From Chitinophagaceae bacterium (GTDB lineage: Bacteria > Bacteroidota > Bacteroidia > Chitinophagales > Chitinophagaceae), in contig JAEUVJ010000010.1 in NCBI GenBank assembly GCA_016787085.1, positions 1-52,190 of the forward strand: a stretch of DNA of 52,190 nt. Direction: 5' to 3'. Shown here piece after piece: positions 8,402 to 16,959 of the stretch; the first letter of the stretch is position 1, and the number at the start of each line of letters is the position of its first letter. The notes below the pieces were generated by a model. That model did not search any database and was not told the origin of the DNA. It saw nothing but the letters and a program-made list of their open reading frames with translations. A program made the translations under genes and the position numbers.

Positions 8402-9778
8402 ATGCTTAACATGAAACGAATATTGACTGCCGTATGCCTGTTTGCAGCGGGTTTCGCTGCCGCGCAGGGTCAGGCCAAAAAGGCCATTGCGGATAAAATA
8501 ATTGCTGTGGTAGGCGACCGCATTATTCTTTGGTCAGATATCAAGAACTCTCTGGCAGATATTGCCCGTCAAGGCAGCACCGTGCCTGAAGGGGCTGAGT
8601 GCATGATAGCAGAGCAGGCTATTGTATCAAAAGTATTGATGCTACAGGCGGAAAAAGATTCGCTGCCAGTGACGGAAGAAGAAGTGGAAGCAGAATTAGA
8701 CCAGCGGGTGCGTTACTTTATTAACCAGGTGGGCAGCCAGGAAGAATTGGAGCAATATGCCGGCAAATCGGTATACCAGATCAAAGATGATGCAAGAGAA
8801 TCGGTAAGGGAACGAAAACTGGCCGAAGCAATGCAGCAAAAGATCGTCTCCGGTGTCAAGATCACGCCGACAGAAGTAAAGGCCTTTTTTGATAAGATAC
8901 CCAAAGACAGTCTTCCTTATTTTGAATCGGAACTGGAGATAGGGCAGATCATTATTTATCCCAAAGCTTCCCGCGACCTCGAACAATATATTGTTTCGGA
9001 AATGAACAATTACAAAAAGCAGATCGAGTCAAAGATTGCGACGTTTGAGCAAATGGCGAAGAGATACTCCGAAGATCCCGGCAGTAAGGACCGTGGTGGG
9101 CAATACCAGGTAAACCGGAATGAAAAATCATGGGACCCTATTTTTTTATCCACCGCTTTTCGGTTGAAGAATGGAGAAATTTCGACGCCGGTAAAATCCA
9201 AATTCGGCTTCCACATCATTCAGATGGTAGAAAGAAACGGAGATGATGCTATTGTAAGACACATCCTCCGCACTCCCCCGGTAACAGACGCTGAGATCAA
9301 TGAAGGCAAGGCTAAATTAGATACTGTTCGTTCAAAAGTAGTAGCTGGTACTGTTGGCTTCAACGAAGCAGCCAAAAAATACAGCGATGCAGATGAAGTA
9401 AAATTTTCCGGGGCTTTCATCCTGAACCGCGACGGTGGCCCTTATGTTACAATTGATCAGTTGGATAAAGAGATGGTCGCTACTCTCAGCAAAATGAAAG
9501 TAGGCGATATTTCGCAGCCGGTTGCCTTTACCAGTGAACAGGCCAAAAAAGGAGTAAGGCTGATTTACCTGAAATCCCGTTCAGAGCCCCACAGAATGAA
9601 TATGACCGATGATTACAGCAAGATATCCCAGATGGCGCTGGAAGAAAAGAAAATGCAGGCTCTCGACAAATGGATGAGAACAAAGATTCCTACGTATTAT
9701 ATCATGGTAGACAATGAAACATCTGCTGATTGCCCTTCAGTACAAAAGTTTGCCAGCAATGAAGGGAAAGGATTTTAA
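8402..9778 (+). CDS. periplasmic peptidyl-prolyl isomerase, SurA-like
   Basis: This is a predicted periplasmic chaperone/isomerase for outer-membrane proteins. The protein has 458 residues and a signal peptide (MKRILTAVCLFAAGFAAAQ). A SurA N-terminal helical domain begins ADKIIAVVGDRIILWSDI. Two parvulin (rotamase) domains follow: the first around the segment with FEQMAKRYSEDPGSKDRGG and LKNGEISTPVKSKFGFHIIQ, the second around YSDADEVKFSGAF and KVGDISQPVAF. The start is ATG 8402 or 8411; the latter puts the signal peptide exactly at the N-terminus. It is monocistronic, with its own promoter element and a strong terminator. Bacteroidota often carry several SurA paralogues, so no symbol is assigned. 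Confidence 0.9.
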   Translation: MLNMKRILTAVCLFAAGFAAAQGQAKKAIADKIIAVVGDRIILWSDIKNSLADIARQGSTVPEGAECMIAEQAIVSKVLMLQAEKDSLPVTEEEVEAELDQRVRYFINQVGSQEELEQYAGKSVYQIKDDARESVRERKLAEAMQQKIVSGVKITPTEVKAFFDKIPKDSLPYFESELEIGQIIIYPKASRDLEQYIVSEMNNYKKQIESKIATFEQMAKRYSEDPGSKDRGGQYQVNRNEKSWDPIFLSTAFRLKNGEISTPVKSKFGFHIIQMVERNGDDAIVRHILRTPPVTDAEINEGKAKLDTVRSKVVAGTVGFNEAAKKYSDADEVKFSGAFILNRDGGPYVTIDQLDKEMVATLSKMKVGDISQPVAFTSEQAKKGVRLIYLKSRSEPHRMNMTDDYSKISQMALEEKKMQALDKWMRTKIPTYYIMVDNETSADCPSVQKFASNEGKGF

Positions 9779-9800
9779 TTGAATTTGAGCTGACATAATA

Positions 9801-9831
9801 AACAAGCCCTTCAAGTTTTGAAGGGCTTGTT
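9801..9831. terminator. bidirectional terminator between the SurA-like gene and pterin dehydratase gene
   Basis: AACAAGCCCTTCAA and TTGAAGGGCTTGTT form a perfect 14-bp stem with a 3-nt loop, followed by T-rich sequence. It lies between convergent genes ending at 9778 (+) and 9848 (-). Confidence 0.92.
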
Positions 9832-9847
9832 TATTTGTAGTAGCTTA

Positions 9848-10078
9848 TTATATCAATCCGTCAATCTTCTTTGCCAGCTTCCTGTCCTTCTCCGTCACCA
9901 CATTCCCGGCATCATGTGTGGAAAGCCATATTTCTACCGTATTATACACATTGGTCCATAAAGGATGGTGGTCCATCTTTTCGGCCTCAATGGCTACTCG
10001 TGTCATAAAGGCAAACGCTTCGCTGAAGTTGCTGAACTGAAATTTCCGGTAGAGTTTGTTATCTGATTCTTGCCACAT
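9848..10078 (-). CDS. pterin-4a-carbinolamine dehydratase
   Basis: This enzyme dehydrates 4a-hydroxytetrahydrobiopterin to recycle pterin cofactor after aromatic amino acid hydroxylation. The 76-residue protein is slightly short for the family (about 77-105) but carries the core motif EKMDHHPLW (34-42), the strand [17 protein letters not shown] and a C-terminal [13 protein letters not shown] helix. No hydroxylase gene is in the window. The ATG at 10078 is clear. The family symbol phhB could apply, but the physiological role here is not shown. Confidence 0.92.
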   Translation of the reverse strand: MWQESDNKLYRKFQFSNFSEAFAFMTRVAIEAEKMDHHPLWTNVYNTVEIWLSTHDAGNVVTEKDRKLAKKIDGLI

Positions 10079-10180
10079 AAAGTTGATTTGAAGATTAGGA
10101 AATTAGCCGATGTTCCGATATCAGAAATCACAATAAAATACCCTGCGATCAGCAAATGGAAGCATTATCACATTGGCTTA

Positions 10181-10630
10181 TCAAAACACGAGATTCTCTT
10201 TATTTTTTATTTTCTCATGGGTAAGTTCTGTCACCAGTTGTACCCCGTGAATACTCCTGATCGAGCTGGTCGTTTGCTGCAAAGCCTCGTTCGAAACGAT
10301 ATCGCCTTTCATCAGCCAGAGAAAATCAAAATGCTTGAATTCAGGTAAAAGATATTCCCCGTCATCCTGGTTATTGTACACGTAATATGACAGGGAGCCT
10401 GTTGGTTCGTGATAATCGAATACCGTGAAGAAATAATCTCTTTTCTTTCTTTTTAACTGTATCTCAATATCGTGGTTGATGCGGAAATCAAGGCCAAGCA
10501 GGCTATTCAGGTGCCAGCAGAATTGATAATCCTTCACCGGGGCGATGATGCCGAGCAGGCGGGTATCTTCAAAAAACTCCTCTGCGAGTTCGTGGTTGTT
10601 CAGCGAAAGCTTAAAGGTCCGTTCCGCCAT
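10181..10630 (-). CDS. IPExxxVDY family protein (variant LPExxxFDF)
   Basis: The 149-residue cytoplasmic protein has unknown function. The arrangement (N-terminal LSxNxxLAEEFFEDTRLLGI, central FTVFDYHEP, then LLPEFKHFDFLWLMKGD) matches the Bacteroidota family named for the IPExxxVDY motif, which here reads LPEFKHFDF. There is no signal peptide or membrane segment. It lies between the M28 peptidase gene upstream and pterin dehydratase downstream, all on the minus strand; the 102-nt gap to the latter makes co-transcription uncertain. Confidence 0.75.
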   Translation of the reverse strand: MAERTFKLSLNNHELAEEFFEDTRLLGIIAPVKDYQFCWHLNSLLGLDFRINHDIEIQLKRKKRDYFFTVFDYHEPTGSLSYYVYNNQDDGEYLLPEFKHFDFLWLMKGDIVSNEALQQTTSSIRSIHGVQLVTELTHEKIKNKENLVF

Positions 10631-10657
10631 AACGGGTCATTTGGGTCAATTTACAAA

Positions 10658-12310
10658 TTAAAACTCAACAAGGGCCTCCAGTGTTTCAGCCCCCCTTTTG
10701 AATTTCACTTTTGTCTTATCGCCTTTTTTGAATTTTCCCAGTGTTTGCATGTAGGTCTCCACAGAACTGATCGTATATTCTCCTATCTGTATGATCACAT
10801 CTCCTGTCTTCAGTCCCGCTTTGGAAGCCGGTCTTCCTTCTGTTACACCATCTGCCCTTACACCGGTGCCGCTGAATGTATAATCCGGCATGATCCCCAT
10901 CGTGACACTGAATGCTCTTGTGCCCATTTGTGGTTCTCTAGTCTTTAAGAAGGCCAGTTTTTGGTTCTCTTTATCCAATGAGTGGATGATATTGTTAATG
11001 TAGTTGACCACATGAAGTTCGCCTGTATAGTTGATCCTGTCTGCGTCATCCGAAGGACGGTGATAGTCCCTGTGCTGACCTGTAAAAAAGAAGAGTACCG
11101 GAATATCTTTCCTGTAAAATGAGGTATGATCACTGGGGCCACTGCCGCTGGAATCTGCTTTTATAACAAAAGGAAGTTTGGTATCATCGGTCCGGATCAC
11201 CCGGGCCCATGCGGGAGATGTGCCATACCCGCCAACCGACAAAATTTTTGTACTGTCATTCAGCCTGCCCACCATGTCCATGTTCAGCATATAATTGACG
11301 GATCCCAGATCAATAGTAGGGTTGTCTGTATAGTATTTGGAGCCATACAGTCCAAGCTCCTCACCTGAGAAAGCAATAAAAAGATAGTTGCTTTTCTTTG
11401 CTTTGCTGCTTTTCAGTACTCTCGCCAACTCTAATAATGCTGCGGTTCCGCTGGCATTATCATCAGCGCCATTGTGGATCAGTTTTTCTCCGGTCCGCAA
11501 CATGGAGTTGCCGTCCTCTCCATAGCCCAGGTGATCAAAATGGGCCCCGAGTACAACGGTTGATAATGCACTGTTGTCAATATACCCCACTACATTGTGC
11601 CCGGTCCTTTTCTTTTCACCAATGGCTACATTCAGTTTTATATCGAGTGTCGCTGTTTTATCCTTAAAATATTTGCCCGACACGTCCTTTGAGACATAGA
11701 CCACCGGGATACTTAAAAGTTCTGATTTGTCTTTTCCGTTAAAGATGAGTTTATCGTCTGTTGTGGAAGAATTGTACAATATTATAGCTGTCGCCCCTCG
11801 GTCAGCCGCTTTTTTCGAATTATTCCTGATGTATTCATTCAGATCGAAATGCGGGTTGCTTTTACTTTCTTCCAGTGTTTCTGCCAGGTCAACAAACCAG
11901 GGCATATCTGCTTCCTGTATGGCAATGGCCGGGGCTGCCTCTACTTTTTTGCCGGGGCTGAAGGGAAATGGGAAGAAATCCTTTCCTGCTTCAAGGTCTG
12001 TATTGTTGATCTTAAAATAGGTAGCAGGCGTTATCTGTTTTCCTTCGTTGATCTCAAATGACTGGTAATAGCCCTCCGTTCCTTTTGGCAAAAGACCTGT
12101 TGCCTCAAACTGTCCCCTGATATACTCCATTGCCAGTTTTTCGCCGGGACTGCCGGCTCTTCTGCCTTCCAATTTGTCATCTGCCAGGAAAGCCACATGT
12201 GTTCTCAGGTTGGCAATCGTTGTTTTATCTGCTTTTTTCAGTTTTTGTGCAGACGCCGAAACGGATATAAATAATAAAACTAAAACGGTCTTTGTACTAA
12301 AGGAAATCAT
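10658..12310 (-). CDS. secreted M28 metallopeptidase with PA and PDZ domains
   Basis: This is a predicted exported zinc aminopeptidase of 550 residues. A signal peptide (about 1-22) precedes a short N-terminal part, a PA-type insert (about 120-235) and the M28 catalytic domain, with candidate ligands H257 (GAHFDH), D283 (GADDNASG), E317-E318 (SGEELG), D345 (NMDMVG) and H395 (SDHTSF). This is the full two-zinc set. A C-terminal PDZ-like domain (about 470-550, GRPASKAGLKTGDVI) probably helps substrate or partner binding. ATG 12310 is used; a TTG at 12334 would disrupt the signal peptide. Confidence 0.93.
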   Translation of the reverse strand: MISFSTKTVLVLLFISVSASAQKLKKADKTTIANLRTHVAFLADDKLEGRRAGSPGEKLAMEYIRGQFEATGLLPKGTEGYYQSFEINEGKQITPATYFKINNTDLEAGKDFFPFPFSPGKKVEAAPAIAIQEADMPWFVDLAETLEESKSNPHFDLNEYIRNNSKKAADRGATAIILYNSSTTDDKLIFNGKDKSELLSIPVVYVSKDVSGKYFKDKTATLDIKLNVAIGEKKRTGHNVVGYIDNSALSTVVLGAHFDHLGYGEDGNSMLRTGEKLIHNGADDNASGTAALLELARVLKSSKAKKSNYLFIAFSGEELGLYGSKYYTDNPTIDLGSVNYMLNMDMVGRLNDSTKILSVGGYGTSPAWARVIRTDDTKLPFVIKADSSGSGPSDHTSFYRKDIPVLFFFTGQHRDYHRPSDDADRINYTGELHVVNYINNIIHSLDKENQKLAFLKTREPQMGTRAFSVTMGIMPDYTFSGTGVRADGVTEGRPASKAGLKTGDVIIQIGEYTISSVETYMQTLGKFKKGDKTKVKFKRGAETLEALVEF

Positions 12311-12468
12311 GGTTGATCGGTTTGTCAGCCGCAAAGGTATTGAGAGGGTATCTTATTCTCATGATCTTTCTCATCATTTGGGTTAAACTTTTGTCAGATT
12401 TTCCCGTTTGAATAAATGCACCGGGCTGAAAAATCGTATTTCGTAATCGCCATATCAGCACACAATTC

Positions 12469-12476
12469 TACTTTTG
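12469..12476 (+). promoter_or_regulatory. -7 promoter element for feoB
   Basis: TACTTTTG matches TAnnTTTG and ends 7 nt before the TTG taken as the feoB start. The predicted transcript would begin almost at the start codon (leaderless or near-leaderless). No clear TTTG -33 box is seen at the usual distance. Confidence 0.45.
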
Positions 12477-12483
12477 CTGCCAT

Positions 12484-14610
12484 TTGATCTTTTTGGAAAA
12501 AAGAAAGTTGCATATCGCATTAGTGGGCAATCCCAATAGCGGAAAAACCTCGCTTTTCAACCGGCTGACCGGGATGAATCAGAAGGTGGGCAATTTTCCG
12601 GGGGTTACTGTAGATAAAAAGACCGGAGCAATGTCTCTTTCCGCCGACACTCCTGCAGAAGTTATTGACCTGCCGGGCACCTACAGTCTTTATCCCAGGA
12701 AAATGGACGAGTGGGTCAGTTATAAAGTACTGCTGCACCAGGATGAAGACATCAAAGCCGATGTGATAGTAGCCGTAGCCGATGCCAGTAACCTGAAAAG
12801 AAACCTGCTTTTTTGTACTCAGTTAATAGATCTTAAAGTTCCGGTAGTAATAGCCCTGACCATGATGGATCTCGCTGCAAAAAAGGGGATCAGGATCGAT
12901 ATTGCTGCCCTGGAAAGAGAACTGGGAGTTCCTGTTGTAGCGGTGAACCCACGCAAACAAAAAGGCATTCCCCAGCTAAAAAAAGTCATCGAACAAACAT
13001 CGCAGCAACTGTATCATATCCCCGTCAGGGATTTTATTGATAACAAAGCCCTGGCAAAAGATGCCGTGGAAGAAGTACAAACAAAGTTTCCCGAATTAAG
13101 TGATTACGCAGCCTTGCATTACCTGATCAATCACGAGTCGTTCAAATTAAATGATACTGACCAGAGGCTGGTAGAGGCTATTGAAATAAAGAACAATTTT
13201 AATCCGACAAAAACACAGGCGGAAGAGATACTGCAGCGATATACCCGTATCAGGCATGTAATGCAAATGACAGTCTCTGAGCCGGACCCATTGCAAAAAT
13301 CTTTATTAACCGAGAAACTTGACAATATTCTTCTTCACCGTAAATGGGGCTATCTCATCCTACTGGCTGTTTTATTCTTATTGTTTCAAAGCGTCTTCTG
13401 GCTGGCTTCTTTCCCGATGGATTGGATAGATGCCGGGTTTTCTTCATTGTCACAATATCTTTCCTCTTCTTTGCCGGATAGTCGCTGGACAGACCTGCTG
13501 ACAAACGGTATTGTTGCCGGTCTTGGGGGTATAGTCATTTTCGTTCCACAGATCATGATATTGTTTGGCCTGATCACCTTGCTGGAAGACAGCGGCTATA
13601 TGGCCCGTATCAGTTTTTTGACAGATCGTTTGATGCGAAGCGTAGGCCTGAATGGAAAAAGTGTGATGCCCATGATCAGTGGTTTTGCCTGTGCTGTACC
13701 CGCCATCATGAGCGCCAGGAATATTGAGAACCGGAAAGAAAGATTACTTACGATCCTGATCACCCCTCTCATGAGTTGCTCTGCCAGGCTTCCGGTCTAT
13801 ACGATCCTGATAAGTCTTGTAATCCCCCAAACCTATCTGCTGGGCTTTCTGAGTGTACAGGGGCTTGTGATGATGGGGCTTTACCTGCTTGGACTCATAT
13901 TGGCCCTGATCGTTTCTTATGTTGCCAAATGGTTCATTAGGATCAATGAAAAAAGCTTTTTCATTTTGGAATTGCCCGCCTATCGTTCGCCGCGATGGAG
14001 CAATGTGGTACAGACCATGGTGGAAAAAGCAAAAATATTTGTGCGGGATGCTGGAAAAGTGATCATGATCATCAGCCTTGTTTTATGGGCGCTGAGTTCT
14101 TTTGGCCCGGAAAAGAGAATGAAGGTGATCGCAGAACAATATAAACAGCAATTGGAAATACCGGCAGCTGATACTGTTTTATTACAAAGACAATATGCAG
14201 CCGAGAAGCTGGAGAATTCCTATGCAGGCATTATGGGCAAGAGCCTTGAATCCGTTATTGCCCCATTGGGATATGACTGGAAAATCGGCATTGCGCTTAT
14301 TACCTCCTTTGCCGCCAGGGAGGTGTTTGTGGGTACTATGGCTACTTTATACAGTGTAGGCGATGAAGAGAATGAATTGCGCTTAAAAGAAAAAATGAAA
14401 GCGGCTACCCGGCCGGATGGCACTCCTGTTTTTTCCCTGGCCGCCGGCGTTTCCCTTATGATATTCTATGTATTTGCCATGCAATGCATGAGTACGCTGG
14501 CAATCGTAAAAAGAGAAACACGAAGCTGGAAGTGGCCGGTGATACAGCTTGTATATATGACACTGCTGGCCTATATCATGAGTTTTATTGCTTATGAGTT
14601 GTTGAAATAA
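12484..14610 (+). CDS. feoB: ferrous iron transporter FeoB
   Basis: FeoB is an inner-membrane Fe(II) transporter with a cytosolic G domain. The 708-residue protein has G1 GNPNSGKT (15-22), G3 DLPG, and a G4 position reading TMMD where NxxD is usual. Two Gate domains follow (GYMARISFLTDRLMR, SGFACAVPAIMSAR; and YDWKIGIALITSFAAREVFVGT) with about 8-10 membrane helices. The frame has no ATG between the promoter element and G1, so the start is a TTG (12484, or 12493). FeoA is not adjacent but lies at 18790-19020 on the other strand. The gene converges with the hydrolase gene at 14615 (4-nt gap). Confidence 0.96.
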   Translation: MIFLEKRKLHIALVGNPNSGKTSLFNRLTGMNQKVGNFPGVTVDKKTGAMSLSADTPAEVIDLPGTYSLYPRKMDEWVSYKVLLHQDEDIKADVIVAVADASNLKRNLLFCTQLIDLKVPVVIALTMMDLAAKKGIRIDIAALERELGVPVVAVNPRKQKGIPQLKKVIEQTSQQLYHIPVRDFIDNKALAKDAVEEVQTKFPELSDYAALHYLINHESFKLNDTDQRLVEAIEIKNNFNPTKTQAEEILQRYTRIRHVMQMTVSEPDPLQKSLLTEKLDNILLHRKWGYLILLAVLFLLFQSVFWLASFPMDWIDAGFSSLSQYLSSSLPDSRWTDLLTNGIVAGLGGIVIFVPQIMILFGLITLLEDSGYMARISFLTDRLMRSVGLNGKSVMPMISGFACAVPAIMSARNIENRKERLLTILITPLMSCSARLPVYTILISLVIPQTYLLGFLSVQGLVMMGLYLLGLILALIVSYVAKWFIRINEKSFFILELPAYRSPRWSNVVQTMVEKAKIFVRDAGKVIMIISLVLWALSSFGPEKRMKVIAEQYKQQLEIPAADTVLLQRQYAAEKLENSYAGIMGKSLESVIAPLGYDWKIGIALITSFAAREVFVGTMATLYSVGDEENELRLKEKMKAATRPDGTPVFSLAAGVSLMIFYVFAMQCMSTLAIVKRETRSWKWPVIQLVYMTLLAYIMSFIAYELLK

Positions 14611-14614
14611 AGAG

Positions 14615-15526
14615 CTATTCAACAGCGGGTTTTACCCATTTATCTTTGGGTTCAAAATAATGCCAAAGCAGGCTGGAAATCTTTCGGGCCAGCGTCCATG
14701 CTTCATTGGTATGCGCCCAGCTGATGTCTTTATTGTTTTTGGTAAAAATGCAAAATATATAAGGGTTATGCGGGGCATTTACCAGCAATACTTCACTGCG
14801 GACAGCATTTACACACCCGTTCTTGCTGAATACTTCCACGTAAGGAGGTATTTGTGAGATCGCTTCATCTTCATCCCAGAAATTACGTCCGAGACATCGC
14901 ATCATTCTCTCACAGGCTTCGGGTGAAAAAATTTTATTCTGATAGATCATTTCAAATACGCGGCCCATTTCATAGGGGGTGGTTTGTCCCCAGCCGTATA
15001 TTGTCCTGTTGTTTTCCCGTCCGGCTGTTCTTGAATTGACCCTGGTATCCTTAAAACCAAGGCTGTCGTCCAATATATTGTTGATCCTTGTGCCCGTTCC
15101 TGCCAGGCTTTGCAGCCACAGGCTGGCTGTATTGTCGCTCGTGGTCAGCATCAGCATAAGAATCTTTTTCAGGGCAATTTTTTCTCCGTTTTTGAACGAC
15201 CCAAGAATATCCACTCCGGCATATAGCAAAGAATCCTTGTATTCCAGAATCTGATCATACTTTAATTCTCCTTTTTCTATCCTGTCCATTACACCAATTA
15301 AGATCGGCACCTTCACAATACTCGCGGTGGGGAAAACAGTATCTGCATTGATAGAAACGATCTTGCCTGTACGAAGGTTTTTTATGTAAATGCCGATATC
15401 ACCATTAAACCCCGTGATGGCTTCTTTGATTTGTTGATGAAGTTCCTTGTCTGTCTTTTGAGAAATAGCTGATAAACAAATGACCAAAGAGAAGGCCAGA
15501 AGAATACATTTTCGCATGGGCGTCAT
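14615..15526 (-). CDS. class A beta-lactamase-fold serine hydrolase, atypical active site
   Basis: The 303-residue exported protein has a signal peptide in MRKCILLAFSLVICLSAISQ. The serine-lysine pair is S69-I-V-K72, the SDN box is S130-D131-N132 and the KTG-like box is K235-N-G. The omega-loop ExxLN motif with the deacylating Glu166 is not recognisable (the region reads RTAGRENNRT). Penicillin hydrolysis is therefore doubtful; a D-Ala peptidase, esterase or slow-acylating role is possible. The ATG at 15526 overlaps the stop of the M20 gene (ATGA), giving translational coupling. An internal ATG at 15517 is an alternative start. Confidence 0.85.
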   Translation of the reverse strand: MTPMRKCILLAFSLVICLSAISQKTDKELHQQIKEAITGFNGDIGIYIKNLRTGKIVSINADTVFPTASIVKVPILIGVMDRIEKGELKYDQILEYKDSLLYAGVDILGSFKNGEKIALKKILMLMLTTSDNTASLWLQSLAGTGTRINNILDDSLGFKDTRVNSRTAGRENNRTIYGWGQTTPYEMGRVFEMIYQNKIFSPEACERMMRCLGRNFWDEDEAISQIPPYVEVFSKNGCVNAVRSEVLLVNAPHNPYIFCIFTKNNKDISWAHTNEAWTLARKISSLLWHYFEPKDKWVKPAVE

Positions 15527-16827
15527 TTCATATTCATATAATCAATTACTATATGACAAAAGGCCTTAATGCCTGTTTTCATACCCGCATCGTCCACGAA
15601 AAACTCGGCCGTATGATGAGGAGGGGCTTTTTTAGGATCATTCCCTTTAGGCATACCACCCAAATAGAAAAAAAAGGACGGGGCTTTTGTTCCATAATAG
15701 GAAAAATCTTCGGCGCCGGTTACCCATTCTCTTTCTGTTACGTTGTTTGCCCCGGCAGCAGATTGCAGAGAAGGGATCATTTTCCTGACCAGGTCGGGAG
15801 TATTGTATGTTACCAGTGTTTTGGTATCAATGCTAATCTCTGCGGTTGCCCCGCCAGCCTCCGCTATTGTTTTAGTAGTATGTTTTATTCTGGCGTGTAC
15901 TTCCTGCTGCATTTTACTATCAAGGGTCCTTATCGTTCCGTCGAGTACACATTCATCCGGGATAATATTATTCCTTACCCCCGCATGTATCTTTCCGACA
16001 GTAATTACGACCGGCGCTTTGGTCAATTCAGACTGACGGCTCACAATATGCTGCAACCCCTGAACGATCTGTGCTGAAATGGCTACGGGGTCAATACCCA
16101 GCCAGGGCTGTGACCCATGACTGCCCTTTCCTTTTACTACAATATGGAACCAATCGGACGCCGCCATAAAAGAGCCGGTTTTATATTGTATCTGGCCCGC
16201 TTCAATATTCGACTCTATGTGCAATCCGAAGATGACATCCACTTTAGGGTCATCCATCACCCCTTCCTTTACCATCAGCTCCGCCCCTCCCTGTTCTCCT
16301 TCCGGGGGCCCTTCCTCAGCGGGTTGAAAAATGAATTTGACGGTTCCTTTTAACTCGTTTTTTATGCCTGCAAGAATTTCTGCTACACTCATCAGCATGG
16401 CAACGTGAGTGTCATGTCCGCATGCATGCATCACCCCTACATCCTGTCCATTATAAACGGATCTTTCTTTTGAGGCAAAAGGAAGATTTGATTTTTCTAC
16501 GATGGGTAATGCATCCATATCTGCCCGCAACCCTATACAAGGTCCGGGCTTACCCCCCTGTAATATGGCAACAACACCTGTTTTAGCAACATTCTCTCTT
16601 ACTTCAAGGCCTAGTTTCTTTAAGTGCTCAGCCACCAGCTTTGCGGTAGCAAACTCCCTGTTCCCGAGTTCGGGATATTGATGGATCTGTCTTCGCCAGG
16701 CCACACATTTTGACTCAACTGCGTCAGCCGAGACCGTTATCTTTTCTTTTAGCTTCACAATATCCTTTTGTGCCACCGTATGAATGGTGAAAAGAAGAAA
16801 GAAAACAAAAGCGCATGTGCTTCTCAT
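15523..16827 (-). CDS. secreted M20D-type amidohydrolase (hippurate/IAA-amino acid hydrolase-like)
   Basis: This is a predicted exported zinc/manganese amidohydrolase of 434 residues, cleaving N-acyl amino acids or similar amides. A signal peptide (MRSTCAFVFFLLFTIHTVAQ) is followed by the catalytic domain, with RADMDALP, HACGHDTHVAML and QPAEEGP, the inserted dimerisation domain (KGKGSHGSQPWLGIDP) and the terminal HHTAEFFVDD. The ATG at 16827 places the signal peptide at the N-terminus; the frame is open for a further 49 codons upstream without family support. The ATGA overlap with the beta-lactamase-fold gene suggests that the two enzymes work on related envelope or amide substrates (inference). 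Confidence 0.92.
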   Translation of the reverse strand: MRSTCAFVFFLLFTIHTVAQKDIVKLKEKITVSADAVESKCVAWRRQIHQYPELGNREFATAKLVAEHLKKLGLEVRENVAKTGVVAILQGGKPGPCIGLRADMDALPIVEKSNLPFASKERSVYNGQDVGVMHACGHDTHVAMLMSVAEILAGIKNELKGTVKFIFQPAEEGPPEGEQGGAELMVKEGVMDDPKVDVIFGLHIESNIEAGQIQYKTGSFMAASDWFHIVVKGKGSHGSQPWLGIDPVAISAQIVQGLQHIVSRQSELTKAPVVITVGKIHAGVRNNIIPDECVLDGTIRTLDSKMQQEVHARIKHTTKTIAEAGGATAEISIDTKTLVTYNTPDLVRKMIPSLQSAAGANNVTEREWVTGAEDFSYYGTKAPSFFFYLGGMPKGNDPKKAPPHHTAEFFVDDAGMKTGIKAFCHIVIDYMNMK

Positions 16828-16959
16828 GAAATAAATTTTAATGAATTTACCATAAAAGATCATTGTATCCTTACTTGCCTTAAAAAGTACTGTCTGCGAA
16901 AAAATTGGGGGTAATTGTGCCCGTCGCCGTTGCTGATTTGTTTTATATTTAGTCTTGTT

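Noticed and set aside
12520..12738. Antisense small protein in feoB
   Set aside because: It is an antisense frame over the conserved G domain, with no independent evidence.
16915..16959. N-terminal extension of the chromate transporter from a GTG
   Set aside because: The extra 15 residues are not typical of the family and a good ATG with the conserved start follows at 16960.
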